Shown piece after piece: positions 33,817-42,678 of a stretch of 64,000 nucleotides of DNA (position 1 is its first letter; each line of letters begins with the position of its first letter). Source of the stretch: Croceimicrobium sp965656185 (GTDB lineage Bacteria; Bacteroidota; Bacteroidia; Flavobacteriales; Schleiferiaceae); NCBI GenBank assembly GCA_965656185.1, contig CBFHJH010000004.1, forward strand, positions 1-64,000, given 5' to 3'. The translations under genes were made by a program, and so were the position numbers. A model generated the notes under the pieces. It did not search any database. It had not been told where the DNA came from and saw only the letters and a program-made list of their open reading frames with translations.

Positions 33817-34218
33817 ATGAAGAAGGCACTTTTCATATTAACTCTAATTTTTGGCTTTTCGGCCGGGCTATTTGCCCAGGCTCCGCAAAGTCCGAATGCA
33901 CCACAAATTTGTCCGGTGTATGTGCCTAATGCCTTTACTCCTAACGGCGATAATATCAATGACCGCTTTGTATTACGCGTAAGTGAAGATTGTGAGATCC
34001 TGCGTTTCAATTTGCAGATCTTTGATCGTTGGGGTCGCTTGGTATACGAAACCAATAGCATTTCGGAAGAAGATTCTTGGGATGGCCAGATGGATGCCAA
34101 TCGACTCGATGGCGGAGTATATCTCTATAAACTGAATGTGGATATGATCAATTACAACAATCGTAATGGTCGTTCCGTTAAAGTAGACAAACAAGGTTCA
34201 GTAATTCTGATACGCTAA
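33817..34218 (+). CDS. Short secreted protein made almost only of a T9SS type B (CHU_C) sorting domain
   Basis: 133 residues. A signal peptide (1-21, FGFSAGLFAQ) and about ten linker residues are followed directly by a complete CHU_C / TIGR04131 domain: YVPNAFTPNGDNINDRF (35-51), LQIFDRWGRLVYET, WDGQ and GGVYLYKL. This domain is normally the C-terminal 90 residues of very large gliding or adhesin proteins. Here there is no passenger. It may be a degraded remnant of a larger gene, or a real stand-alone domain that uses or modulates T9SS. No frameshifted passenger sequence is visible upstream, because the lipoprotein gene ends only 89 bases before it. Confidence 0.85.
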   Translation: MKKALFILTLIFGFSAGLFAQAPQSPNAPQICPVYVPNAFTPNGDNINDRFVLRVSEDCEILRFNLQIFDRWGRLVYETNSISEEDSWDGQMDANRLDGGVYLYKLNVDMINYNNRNGRSVKVDKQGSVILIR

Positions 34219-34221
34219 GCT

Positions 34222-34611
34222 TTGCGCCTAAGCCTACTCTTTTTTCTTTTTTCTATTTACGCCTCCGCCCAGGAAGCGCCACTTACCATTCTTTTCAATG
34301 GTTTGGAAAGTAGTGATGGTAAGGTAATGTTGCGTATAAAAGACGAACAAGGCAAGGTGGTACTCCAAAAAGTTCAAAAGGCCCAAGCGCCCCAAACTAA
34401 GGTCGAGCTTCAATTAAGCCAAGGCAGCTATGCTGTTTCGGCTTTCCACGACGAAAATAATAACGATGAGATCGATCGCTCTTTTAGCGGCATCCCATCC
34501 GAAAAGTATGGTTTTAGCAATGATGCGCGTGGCGTATTTGGTCCACCGGACCTCGAAGACCAGCTCTTTGAACATCGTGCGGCAAGCACGATTGAGATCC
34601 AACTGAAATGA
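34222..34611 (+). CDS. DUF2141 family secreted protein (TTG start)
   Basis: 129 residues. A signal peptide (RLSLLFFLFSIYASAQ) precedes a DUF2141 domain with VMLRIKDEQG, GSYAVSAFHDENNNDEIDRSF (split here by the acidic loop) and PSEKYGFSNDARG, all typical. Function of the family is unknown. No ATG lies before the signal peptide, so TTG at 34222 is the likely start, four bases after the stop of the CHU_C gene. The stop overlaps the next gene (ATGA). Confidence 0.85.
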   Translation: MRLSLLFFLFSIYASAQEAPLTILFNGLESSDGKVMLRIKDEQGKVVLQKVQKAQAPQTKVELQLSQGSYAVSAFHDENNNDEIDRSFSGIPSEKYGFSNDARGVFGPPDLEDQLFEHRAASTIEIQLK

Positions 34612-35384
34612 AAGGCCTGTATTTTTCGATCTGCCTATCTCTGATCTGTGTCCTACCTCTCAAGGCGCAAGATGGCCTAGAAGGCGATTATTTGCTCTTT
34701 GCCCTGCAGGCGCAGACCGACCGTCAGATAGATAACTTTCACTCTCCCCTAAACTACCACGGCTGGAACGCTATGCTCAACTTGGGCTGGCATAGCTACC
34801 AAGGACGCTGGATGAGTAATTTTGATTTCAGCGGTTCAATCGGTTTGGCTAATCCTTATGAGTTTGGTTCCGAGCTCCGGAATGGTGTCGGCATTGGCGG
34901 ACGAATTCATTACAGCTTGCGCTTTCGTATTTGGGAAAAAGAAAAACACCAATTGCTACTTGGCCTTTACAATCAGAATTTTTTCAATTACCGCGACCTA
35001 GCCGGCTTTAGTAATAGCAGCGAAAGTTACGCCGGCTTTTTCGGCTATGGCCCCAGTATAGCCTATACTTACAGCCGAAAAGCCAAGGCCTTCGGTCGTG
35101 ATTTCAATTGGTCATGGCAAAGTGAAGTAAATATTCCATTGGGTACCATTGTAATTAGACCGGGCTTCAGTCGCCAACTCAGTGGTGGCGAATTCAATTA
35201 CTTAGAACATCACCTACTGAGCGGAGCGCAACAAGTAGATTTCCGCCATAGTTTTATATGGCGTCGATACAATGGCAACCAAATACGTCTCTATTATGCC
35301 TGGGAATACTTACAAGCGCTAGAACCTAGCCCATATTACTATGCCGCGCACAGTTTCGGAATTCAAATGTTCTTCGCCTTATGA
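34608..35384 (+). CDS. Outer-membrane beta-barrel protein, unknown function
   Basis: 258 residues; signal peptide cut after PLKAQ. Alternating hydrophobic strands rich in Tyr, Trp and Phe with short turns (WNAMLNLGWHSYQGRW, RLYYAWEYLQAL) and a C-terminal FGIQMFFAL fit a small outer-membrane barrel. No family recognised. It is coupled on both sides by ATGA overlaps between DUF2141 and the S41 protease, so the four genes 33.8-36.4 kb are one operon. Confidence 0.7.
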   Translation: MKGLYFSICLSLICVLPLKAQDGLEGDYLLFALQAQTDRQIDNFHSPLNYHGWNAMLNLGWHSYQGRWMSNFDFSGSIGLANPYEFGSELRNGVGIGGRIHYSLRFRIWEKEKHQLLLGLYNQNFFNYRDLAGFSNSSESYAGFFGYGPSIAYTYSRKAKAFGRDFNWSWQSEVNIPLGTIVIRPGFSRQLSGGEFNYLEHHLLSGAQQVDFRHSFIWRRYNGNQIRLYYAWEYLQALEPSPYYYAAHSFGIQMFFAL

Positions 35385-36382
35385 GAAAGTTGGTATTCAT
35401 CCTAGCGCTTAGCCTCGGCCTATGGTCTTGCGAGAAAGCCCTCTTCCCCGAAGAACCCGGTCAGGATCCGATCAGCAATTTCAATAGCCTACATCAAACC
35501 ATGAAAGAGCGCTACAGCTTTTTCGAATTTAAACAAGTGGACTGGGACCAGCTAGGCGATCGCTATCGCAATAACTTGGACGCTAACTCTACCGACCAGG
35601 AGCTCTTTGCCACACTCGATAGCCTACTCTATCAGTTACGAGATGGCCACGTTAATTTGGTGAGCCCCTTTAACCTCAGTCGCAATTGGAACTGGTACCT
35701 CAGCTCTCCCGATAATTTCAATGCCGAAACGATCGAGCGCCATTATCTGGACGATAATTACCGCATCGCCGGTGGATTCGAATACACCCTTTTAAAGGAT
35801 AGTATCGCTTACCTGAAATACTCCAGCTTTGCTTCGGTATTTAGCGAAGCGCAATTAGATGCCATTTTCGATTATTTTAAGGATAGTAAAGGCATGATCC
35901 TCGACCTGCGCAATAATGGTGGGGGGAGCCTCAATAACACCTTTCGCTTGGCCGGCCGCTTTGCCGCCGAAACCGTTCCAGCCTTGATTCAGGATGAAAA
36001 AACCGGCCCGGGCCCCAATGATTTTGGCAATGCCGTTCAATATAGCATTCAGCCCCGTGGTAATTATACCTATCAGAAACCGGTAATTCTCCTTACCAAT
36101 GCTCGCTGCTACTCGGCCACCAATACCTTTACCGCTTTAAGTAAGAGCTTACCACAATTTATCCAAGTGGGCGACACTACCGGAGGAGGTGGCGGCATTC
36201 CGGCCGACTATGAAATGCCAAATGGTTGGCGTTACCGCTTTTCGGTAAGCCGCAGTTTATTACCCAATGGTTTCAATATAGAAGGAGGCTTGCCACCTGA
36301 TACCGCCTTTAATCTAGACCCAGCCCAATTGGCCAATGGTACCGATAATTATATTGAGTTCGCTAAATCGCTTTTAAACTAG
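35381..36382 (+). CDS. S41 family peptidase, predicted lipoprotein
   Basis: 333 residues. The lipobox LWSC gives Cys17. An N-terminal helical part is followed by the S41 (tail-specific / tricorn-like) core. RDGHVNL supplies H90, GMILDLRNNGGG (171-182) is the family hallmark, and ARCYSATNTF gives the nucleophile S245. GDTTGGGGGIPADYEMPNGW completes the site. No PDZ domain is obvious. Bacteroidota carry many such lipoprotein S41 enzymes; targets are mostly unknown. It ends seven bases before the convergent barrel gene, without a visible terminator. Confidence 0.88.
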   Translation: MRKLVFILALSLGLWSCEKALFPEEPGQDPISNFNSLHQTMKERYSFFEFKQVDWDQLGDRYRNNLDANSTDQELFATLDSLLYQLRDGHVNLVSPFNLSRNWNWYLSSPDNFNAETIERHYLDDNYRIAGGFEYTLLKDSIAYLKYSSFASVFSEAQLDAIFDYFKDSKGMILDLRNNGGGSLNNTFRLAGRFAAETVPALIQDEKTGPGPNDFGNAVQYSIQPRGNYTYQKPVILLTNARCYSATNTFTALSKSLPQFIQVGDTTGGGGGIPADYEMPNGWRYRFSVSRSLLPNGFNIEGGLPPDTAFNLDPAQLANGTDNYIEFAKSLLN

Positions 36383-36389
36383 CAAAGGT

Positions 36390-37109
36390 CTAGATCTTAC
36401 GAAGGATCCCAAGCTCCACGCCCACCTGCCAATGATAATATCCCGAGCCTTCAAAGGCTGGTATGTATGTCAAGGAGTGTTGCGCCTGTATAGCAGCGTC
36501 GATCGACCATGATTTGGTCATTTCCCAGCGATAGCCAATTTTCCCCAAGGCTTGTATCTGCCACCTAAACTTATCAGACGATCTAAAATAGGATCTATTT
36601 GAACGTGAGCCATCCTCGTATTTCATCCAGCTCGACTGGCCAATAAAATAGACCGGCATTACCCCAAGCTCCCCGTACCATGCCTTTCGATCGCGGCTCA
36701 GAAAGTATTGCCAATTTATTGGCAGGCTTATATAGTCAGCGGCACGCGCCAAACGGCCCCAACTATGGCCAGAGGTACTGGGTGAAGTTTCGTGAACAAA
36801 GCCATAATAAGGGTCTATATTATCGGGGAAAGTAAAGGTAGGTTCTTCTCTTTGGATCTCGCCTAATCGGTAATAGTTAAGGCCGAGGCCAAGCATCGAC
36901 CTCTTACCAAATTCATGTTGCCAGGAAAGGCCGAAACCCCAAGTAAGGCCGGGACCATAAATGTCGTTTAAGGCTGTTCCCGGTCCATTACCTCCGTGCC
37001 ACTGAGACCCAAACCCAAGGGTGGAGTAGAGTTTTAAATAGGAGTCTTTTTCTTGGTATTGAGCCCATATGGTAGAGCTCCAAAGTAGAAGCGCGATGAG
37101 ACGAGGCAT
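36390..37109 (-). CDS. Outer-membrane beta-barrel protein, unknown function
   Basis: 239 residues; signal peptide (about 1-16, cut after IWAQ). Strand-rich with aromatic girdles (GFGLSWQHEFGKRSMLGLGLNYY-like blocks, GKIGYRWEMTKSWSIDAA) and ends YHWQVGVELGILRKI. It resembles generic porin-like or OmpW-size barrels, with no specific family recognised. It follows the SDR/DUF2867 gene by 32 bases on the minus strand and may share its transcript. Confidence 0.7.
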   Translation of the reverse strand: MPRLIALLLWSSTIWAQYQEKDSYLKLYSTLGFGSQWHGGNGPGTALNDIYGPGLTWGFGLSWQHEFGKRSMLGLGLNYYRLGEIQREEPTFTFPDNIDPYYGFVHETSPSTSGHSWGRLARAADYISLPINWQYFLSRDRKAWYGELGVMPVYFIGQSSWMKYEDGSRSNRSYFRSSDKFRWQIQALGKIGYRWEMTKSWSIDAAIQAQHSLTYIPAFEGSGYYHWQVGVELGILRKI

Positions 37110-37141
37110 ACAGGAACTTTACTCAAAGATAGACCTAGGAA

Positions 37142-38560
37142 TCAATATTCACAAAGCCTCCTTAGCATGCCTTTAAAGATAAAGCCATGAAAAGGCCAAA
37201 CCGCAAACCAATACAAGCGGCCCAAAAGACCCAAAGGTCTAAAAGTTGCGGTTTGTTGCAATCCATCACCTTTGATCCGAAACTCGAGCCAGGCCTCACC
37301 CGGTAACTTCATTTCAGCGAATAGAAGTAATCGGCCTTCTTCCTTATCGGCGTGTAAGACCCGCCAGAAGTCGATGGCATCGCCCACCTGGATCGACACG
37401 GGATTAGTACGTCCTCGGCGCAAGCCAACTCCGCCTACCATCTTATCTAGGAGTCCGCGTATCCGCCACAACCAAGAGCCATAATACCAACCATTAGACC
37501 CACCGATCTTCCAGATCTTATGTAAGGTACTGAGGCGGTTTTCATATTTTCTGAGCCTTCGGTCTACAAAGCAACCAAAGCGTGGCACCTCCTTAAATTC
37601 GGAAATATTAAAATCGATATTGCTACTTGAATAGGAATCTTTCCAGCTGGATATGATCGCATTATTCTGGATCTTCTTAAAGGCGCGTTGTAGAGCTTTC
37701 CGATAGGACATCGGCTCCATGCCCAAAATGCCATTGATTCGCTGACCTTCGCAAACCACCTCCACCTTCATGCTATTTACTAAAGAGGTAGCCAATTTGT
37801 AGGAAGTGGAAGTAACGAAGTAGAGCCAATACGAAGACAAACGAGGCGTCATGACCGGCACCACCCAGATCTTACGTTTCAATTTGCGGTTTTCGGCAAA
37901 GCCCAGCAACATCTCACGGTAGCTTAACACATCCGGTCCGCCAATGTCGAAGTGTTGATTATAGGTCTCCTCCTTAAAAAGACTGGTACTTAAAAAGCTT
38001 AGCACGTCGGCAATACCGATCGGCTGACACTTAGTATTTAACCATTTCGGAGCGATCATGACCGGCAGTTTCTCCACTAGATCACGAATGATCTCAAAGG
38101 AAGCACTTCCCGAGCCAATGATAATACCGGCACGGAGTGCGGTAAAGTTATAATCACCTTTGCGAAGCTCCTCTTCTACCAGTTTACGTGAACTGAGGTG
38201 CATCGATAGCTCCTCACCATTAAGGATCCCCCCTAAGTAGATCAAGTGTTGAATATTGGTCTTAGCCAGAGCTTGACGAAAATTGATTGCCGAGCGCTCT
38301 TCCAGGCTTTTGAAGGCCTTGGAGGTAGACATAGAGTGGACCAAATAATAGGCTCCGTCGATATCTTGCGGAATCGCCTCAAGGGATTCGGGGTCCAAAA
38401 GATCTGCTTTTAGGATCGAAATCTTGGACCGAAGAGAAGAGGGCGGATTAAAACGTTCAGGGTCGCGAACACAGCAAACTACCTCATGCCCCGCTTCGAT
38501 CAAAACGGGTAATAATCTTTTACCGATATAACCGGTGGCGCCGGTGAGCAATACCTTCAT
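37142..38560 (-). CDS. NAD(P)-binding SDR protein with DUF2867 domain
   Basis: 472 residues in two parts. An atypical SDR Rossmann domain (about 1-290) starts VLLTGATGYIGKRLLP, then AYYLVHSMS and IYLGGI, and is related to YbjT/NmrA-like proteins. A DUF2867 domain (about 310-470; RRGRTNPVSIQVGDAIDFWRV, LLLFAEMKLPGEAWLEF) follows. The fusion is common in bacteria and its reaction is unknown, possibly binding a quinone or nucleotide sugar. The catalytic Tyr-Lys pair of classical SDRs is not obvious. Confidence 0.85.
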   Translation of the reverse strand: MKVLLTGATGYIGKRLLPVLIEAGHEVVCCVRDPERFNPPSSLRSKISILKADLLDPESLEAIPQDIDGAYYLVHSMSTSKAFKSLEERSAINFRQALAKTNIQHLIYLGGILNGEELSMHLSSRKLVEEELRKGDYNFTALRAGIIIGSGSASFEIIRDLVEKLPVMIAPKWLNTKCQPIGIADVLSFLSTSLFKEETYNQHFDIGGPDVLSYREMLLGFAENRKLKRKIWVVPVMTPRLSSYWLYFVTSTSYKLATSLVNSMKVEVVCEGQRINGILGMEPMSYRKALQRAFKKIQNNAIISSWKDSYSSSNIDFNISEFKEVPRFGCFVDRRLRKYENRLSTLHKIWKIGGSNGWYYGSWLWRIRGLLDKMVGGVGLRRGRTNPVSIQVGDAIDFWRVLHADKEEGRLLLFAEMKLPGEAWLEFRIKGDGLQQTATFRPLGLLGRLYWFAVWPFHGFIFKGMLRRLCEY

Positions 38561-38608
38561 CTAATCAAAAAACCGAATAGCATAGATATTGTTGCACCGG
38601 TTTAGCTA

Positions 38609-39133
38609 CTAGTCTTGCGGATCCTCGATCCATGAGCTGTACATCACATAATTATTGGCGATTCGGTCGATCTCTCCTTTGATCAGTTCCGGCGTAATAT
38701 CCTTCACCTTCTTGGCGGGTACCCCGGCAAATATGGAACCTGATGGAACCCGTGTTCCTTCCAGCACTACCGCACCGGCAGCAACGATACTATTACTTTC
38801 CACCACGCAGGCATCCATCACGATAGCCCCCATCCCGATCAGCACATTGTCTTGGATAGTACAACCATGGACGATCGCATTATGACCGATCGATACATTG
38901 TTCCCGATATTAAGCGGGTGCTTCTGATAGGTGCAGTGCAAAGTGGCATTGTCCTGCACGTTTACCTTATTTCCCATCTTAATGTAATGTACGTCGCCCC
39001 GCGCTACACTATTGAACCAAAAACTACATTGCTCACCACAAGTGATGTCCCCCACCAGGGTGGCATTATCGGCGATAAAACTATCCTTACCGATCTGCGG
39101 GGTCTTTCCTTTTACTGCTTTTATTAGGGCCAT
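38609..39133 (-). CDS. Gamma-carbonic anhydrase family protein
   Basis: 174 residues forming a left-handed beta-helix of hexapeptide repeats (VGDITCGEQCSFWFNSVARGD, VNVQDNATLHCTY, NVSIGHNAIVHGC). The three metal-binding histidines of the family can be placed in TLHC, IGHN and IVHGC. Typical of YrdA/PaaY-like proteins, many of which are true but slow carbonic anhydrases or have other substrates. Functions as a trimer. Divergent from nfu with an 85-base gap. Confidence 0.92.
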   Translation of the reverse strand: MALIKAVKGKTPQIGKDSFIADNATLVGDITCGEQCSFWFNSVARGDVHYIKMGNKVNVQDNATLHCTYQKHPLNIGNNVSIGHNAIVHGCTIQDNVLIGMGAIVMDACVVESNSIVAAGAVVLEGTRVPSGSIFAGVPAKKVKDITPELIKGEIDRIANNYVMYSSWIEDPQD

Positions 39134-39196
39134 ATCAATTTCATTTATGAGCTCAAATTAAAAACAAATGCCATGAGGCATAAAGTAGAAGGCCTC

Positions 39197-39204
39197 TATC
39201 TTTG
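39197..39204 (+). promoter_or_regulatory. -7 element of nfu
   Basis: TATCTTTG matches TAnnTTTG, 14 bases before the ATG at 39219. No -33 TTG is visible. It excludes translation starts further upstream. Confidence 0.55.
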
Positions 39205-39218
39205 CAAAAAATTTGATT

Positions 39219-39851
39219 ATGGATACTACCAAAGTCCCCGTTAGCGTATACGCCGAAATGACCCCCAATCCGGCGGTTTTGAAATTCGTGGCCAACAAGC
39301 GCTTGATCGAGCTCGATTCGGTAGAATTCAAAAATATCGAAGAGGCACAGCCTTCCCCATTGGCGACTCGCTTATTCCACTTTCCCTTCGTAAAGGAGAT
39401 CTTTATTTCTGCCAATTACATCGCGGTTTCGAAATTCGATATCGTAGAGTGGGAAGAAGTAACCATGGAATTACGCGAGCTCATCCGCGACTTCCTACAA
39501 GAAGGGAACGTAGTGCTTAATGAAGCTGCCTTGCAGCCTAAAGAAGAAGCTTCCGCTGAAGCGCCCGAGGCAATAAATAGTGTTCACCCCGAAGAAAAGC
39601 CCGCCGAAGAATGGGAAGCGATCGATAAGAAGATCGTAGAACTATTGGATGAGTACGTAAAGCCCGCCGTGGCCAATGATGGTGGAAATATCAAATTCCT
39701 CAATCACCAGGCCGGTGTGGTAAGTGTCTTATTGCAAGGTGCTTGCTCTGGCTGCCCTAGTAGTACCGCTACTCTTAAAGGAGGTATCGAAAGCATGCTT
39801 AAGCAAATGCTTCCTGGACAGATCAAAGAAGTGGTGGCCGTTAACGGCTAG
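39219..39851 (+). CDS. nfuA: Nfu-type Fe-S cluster carrier
   Basis: 210 residues. The N-terminal Nfu_N domain (about 8-90; YAEMTPNPAVLKFVANK, FPFVKEIFISANYIAVSK) is joined by an Ala/Glu-rich linker to a NifU C-terminal domain (about 130-205) with the cluster-binding CxxC in GACSGCPSST. It delivers Fe-S clusters to apoproteins as a dimer. The ATG MDTTKVPV is used rather than a TTG two codons earlier. It shares a 4-base palindrome of stop codons (CTAG) with the convergent desaturase. Confidence 0.94.
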   Translation: MDTTKVPVSVYAEMTPNPAVLKFVANKRLIELDSVEFKNIEEAQPSPLATRLFHFPFVKEIFISANYIAVSKFDIVEWEEVTMELRELIRDFLQEGNVVLNEAALQPKEEASAEAPEAINSVHPEEKPAEEWEAIDKKIVELLDEYVKPAVANDGGNIKFLNHQAGVVSVLLQGACSGCPSSTATLKGGIESMLKQMLPGQIKEVVAVNG

Positions 39852-40954
39852 GCCACCCTGGGATTCCCGTAAATTTTTAAACTTCGCAAGTGGGCCTTGA
39901 TGGCCTGTACTAAGGTGCGGTGCTCGTAATAAGGCAGACCAAATTCCTCGGCTGTTTTTCGCACGATCTCACTAATGGCTGGATAGTGAATATGACAGAT
40001 ATGCGGGAATAAGTGGTGCTCTACTTGAAAGTTCAAGCCGCCTACGAACCAGCCAACCAGCTTACTACGACGGGCAAAATCGGAGGTAGTTTGCAATTGA
40101 TGCTCCAAGAATGCATCCTGCATGGGGCTATCGTCTTGTGGCAAACTATGGGTTTGTACGTGGTCTACAACGTGGGCCAATTGAAAAACGAAGCTCAAAA
40201 TGAAGCCAGCGATAAGGTGCATTACCACAAACCCAATGATCGGCACATACCACGCCACCGACAAAAAGATCACTGGTAAGGCTACGAATAGTCCGAAATA
40301 AAGCACTTTGGTGCCGATCAATTTGATCCATTCCTTGCGAAGATCTTCTGCACTAAGTTTGGCTACCCCTTCTTTTTGGTAACGCATTAATTGCGAAAAG
40401 TCTTTACTGATTACCCAGTTTAGGGTAAGCAATGAATATAATAATGGTGCATACCAAACCTGATAACGGTGCATCTTTTTGAACTGCTGATCAGGGTGTA
40501 AACGCAATAAGCCTTGGGTGTCTAGATCATCGTCTAGGCCCTCGATATTGGTGTAAGTATGGTGCAATACATTATGCTGTAAACGCCAAGTGGTTAGGTT
40601 TCCGCTAATAAGGTAAATGCTCGAAGCAATGAAGTCGTTTACCTTGGGACTCTTGTGGTAAGCACCGTGGGCCGCATCGTGCATTACCGACATACCAACC
40701 GAGGCCATGCCGATCCCCATGAGCACGAAGGCCAGGATAACCCAGAGGGCCGAAGGGTCGAGAATTAACATTAAGAGATAAGGCACGAAATAAAGAGCCA
40801 ACATGTTAACGGTCTTCAGCTTCATGAGGCCATTGGCCTTATAACTAAGCTGATTTTCCTTGAAGTACTGATTAACGCGTTGACGTAAAGTTTTACTGAA
40901 GGACTTGGCTTCCGCGCGAGGGAAGCGCACTTTTGAGATAGGGTAAGAATTCAA
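39848..40954 (-). CDS. Membrane fatty acid (acyl-CoA/linoleoyl-type) desaturase
   Basis: 368 residues, with hydrophobic segments near 52-95 and 195-260. The di-iron histidine boxes are MHDAAHG, LQHNVLHHTYTN and QVEHHLFPHICH; the glutamine in the last box marks front-end (cyt b5-like) desaturases, though no b5 domain is present. It introduces a double bond into membrane fatty acids, often for cold adaptation. No ATG is available: an in-frame stop lies just upstream, so the start is TTG at 40954 or GTG at 40930 (RFPRAEAKSF). It converges on nfuA. Confidence 0.9.
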   Translation of the reverse strand: MNSYPISKVRFPRAEAKSFSKTLRQRVNQYFKENQLSYKANGLMKLKTVNMLALYFVPYLLMLILDPSALWVILAFVLMGIGMASVGMSVMHDAAHGAYHKSPKVNDFIASSIYLISGNLTTWRLQHNVLHHTYTNIEGLDDDLDTQGLLRLHPDQQFKKMHRYQVWYAPLLYSLLTLNWVISKDFSQLMRYQKEGVAKLSAEDLRKEWIKLIGTKVLYFGLFVALPVIFLSVAWYVPIIGFVVMHLIAGFILSFVFQLAHVVDHVQTHSLPQDDSPMQDAFLEHQLQTTSDFARRSKLVGWFVGGLNFQVEHHLFPHICHIHYPAISEIVRKTAEEFGLPYYEHRTLVQAIKAHLRSLKIYGNPRVA

Positions 40955-41018
40955 AGGCTTTAATTTTCATGGCTAAAATAATAAGGAAGTTTAATTTCGC
41001 TGCATAGAAAACGTTAAT

Positions 41019-42668
41019 ATGTTAGCTAAACGAAAGCCTACCGATAGTCCCGCCTGGGACAAGCTCAAAGCCCATCAGAGCGAACTGAAAGAAAGCAGCC
41101 TTAAAGAACTTTTTGCGCAGGATGGCGATCGCTTTGACAAATTCTCTCTTAAACACGCAGACCTCCTCTTCGATTTCTCTAAAAATCACCTCACCGAACG
41201 AAGCTTAGAACTCCTCGAAGAACTTTTTTCGGATGCCCAAACGAAGGAGGCGGTAGAGAAAATGTTGAGTGGCGAAAAAATTAATGAAACCGAAGGACGA
41301 GCCGTATTGCACACGGCCTTGCGTTATTCGGGCGAGCGGGAAATAAAAGTGGATGGCAAGGCCGTAAATGAGGAGGTGGCTCGAGTTTTAGAGCAAATGC
41401 AAGACTTCTCCGATCTACTGATCTCAGGCAACTGGAAAGGCTTTAGCGGTAAAACCATCAAGCATGTGGTTAATATCGGTATCGGCGGTAGTGACTTGGG
41501 ACCCCTTATGATCTATGAAGCCTTAAAGCCCTATCACAACCATATCAAATGCCATTTTGTAAGCAACGTAGATGGCGCGCATATTAGCGAAACCCTCAAG
41601 CACCTAGATCCGGAGCAAACCCTTTTCATTATTGCCTCGAAGACCTTTAGCACTCAAGAAACTATGACCAATGCCCATTCGGCTCGCGACTGGTTCTTGC
41701 GCTCTAATGCTTCCGAAGCGGATATTGCCAAACACTTTGTGGCCGTTTCTACTAACCGCGAAAAGGTGGTCGAATTTGGAATTGACCCTACCAATATGTT
41801 CGTCTTTTGGGATTGGGTCGGAGGCCGTTATTCGGTTTGGTCCGCCATTGGCTTGAGTCTCGCCTGCGGCTTGGGTTTTCGCAATTTCGAAAAGTTCCTT
41901 AAAGGTGCTGCGGGGATGGACCGCCACCTTGCGGAAAAACCCTTCCAGGAGAATATCCCGATGCTTATGGCTGCCATCGGTATTTGGCACGTCAATTTCT
42001 GGGGAGCCGAAAGTGAAGCGATCATCCCCTACGATCAAAATATGCATCGCTTTGCCGCCTATTTCCAGCAAGGAAATATGGAGAGTAATGGCAAATACAT
42101 CGACCGTAATGGCACTAAAGTAGACTATGCCACCGGGCCTATTATCTGGGGCGAACCCGGCACCAATGGCCAGCATGCCTTTTTCCAATTAATGCATCAA
42201 GGTACCCGCTTTATTCCGGCCGACTTCATCGCCTTTGCGCAGAGTCATTACCAGATCTCCGATCACCACGATAAGCTCTTGTCCAATTTCTTGGCTCAAA
42301 CCGAAGCCTTAATGATGGGCAAAGACCTAGAGAGCGTGAAAAGCGAAATGAAAGCTAAAGGCGCTTCCGCGGAAGCGATTGAAAAAATAGCCCCCTACCG
42401 AGTTTTTGAAGGAAACCGACCCACCACTAGTATTGTCGGTAAAAAATTAGATCCTGAATCCTTAGGCGCATTAATTGCCGCCTACGAACATAAGATCTTC
42501 CTACAAGGGGTCGTTTGGAATATTTACAGCTTCGATCAGTGGGGAGTGGAATTGGGCAAACAGCTGGCAAGTACCATTCTACCCATGCTTCAAGGCGACC
42601 AAAAGGTTGAAAAAGATGCCAGCACAAAAGGATTAATTGAGTACCTTAGATCCGAAAGGTTAAAATAG
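41019..42668 (+). CDS. pgi: Glucose-6-phosphate isomerase
   Basis: Interconverts glucose 6-phosphate and fructose 6-phosphate. 549 residues, the long bacterial/eukaryotic type. Motifs: IGIGGSDLGPLM, DWVGGRYSVWSAIGL (signature 1), GEPGTNGQHAFFQLMHQGT with the catalytic glutamate/histidine region, and a C-terminal GVVWNIYSFDQWGVELGK (signature 2). Upstream TAATTTCG (40992-40999) is one base off the -7 consensus. The next gene starts 10 bases after the stop. Confidence 0.98.
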   Translation: MLAKRKPTDSPAWDKLKAHQSELKESSLKELFAQDGDRFDKFSLKHADLLFDFSKNHLTERSLELLEELFSDAQTKEAVEKMLSGEKINETEGRAVLHTALRYSGEREIKVDGKAVNEEVARVLEQMQDFSDLLISGNWKGFSGKTIKHVVNIGIGGSDLGPLMIYEALKPYHNHIKCHFVSNVDGAHISETLKHLDPEQTLFIIASKTFSTQETMTNAHSARDWFLRSNASEADIAKHFVAVSTNREKVVEFGIDPTNMFVFWDWVGGRYSVWSAIGLSLACGLGFRNFEKFLKGAAGMDRHLAEKPFQENIPMLMAAIGIWHVNFWGAESEAIIPYDQNMHRFAAYFQQGNMESNGKYIDRNGTKVDYATGPIIWGEPGTNGQHAFFQLMHQGTRFIPADFIAFAQSHYQISDHHDKLLSNFLAQTEALMMGKDLESVKSEMKAKGASAEAIEKIAPYRVFEGNRPTTSIVGKKLDPESLGALIAAYEHKIFLQGVVWNIYSFDQWGVELGKQLASTILPMLQGDQKVEKDASTKGLIEYLRSERLK

Positions 42669-42678
42669 ATTACTGACA

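Noticed and set aside
41604..42188. 194-codon open frame antisense to pgi
   Set aside because: Opposite highly conserved pgi motifs; a shadow of the real gene.
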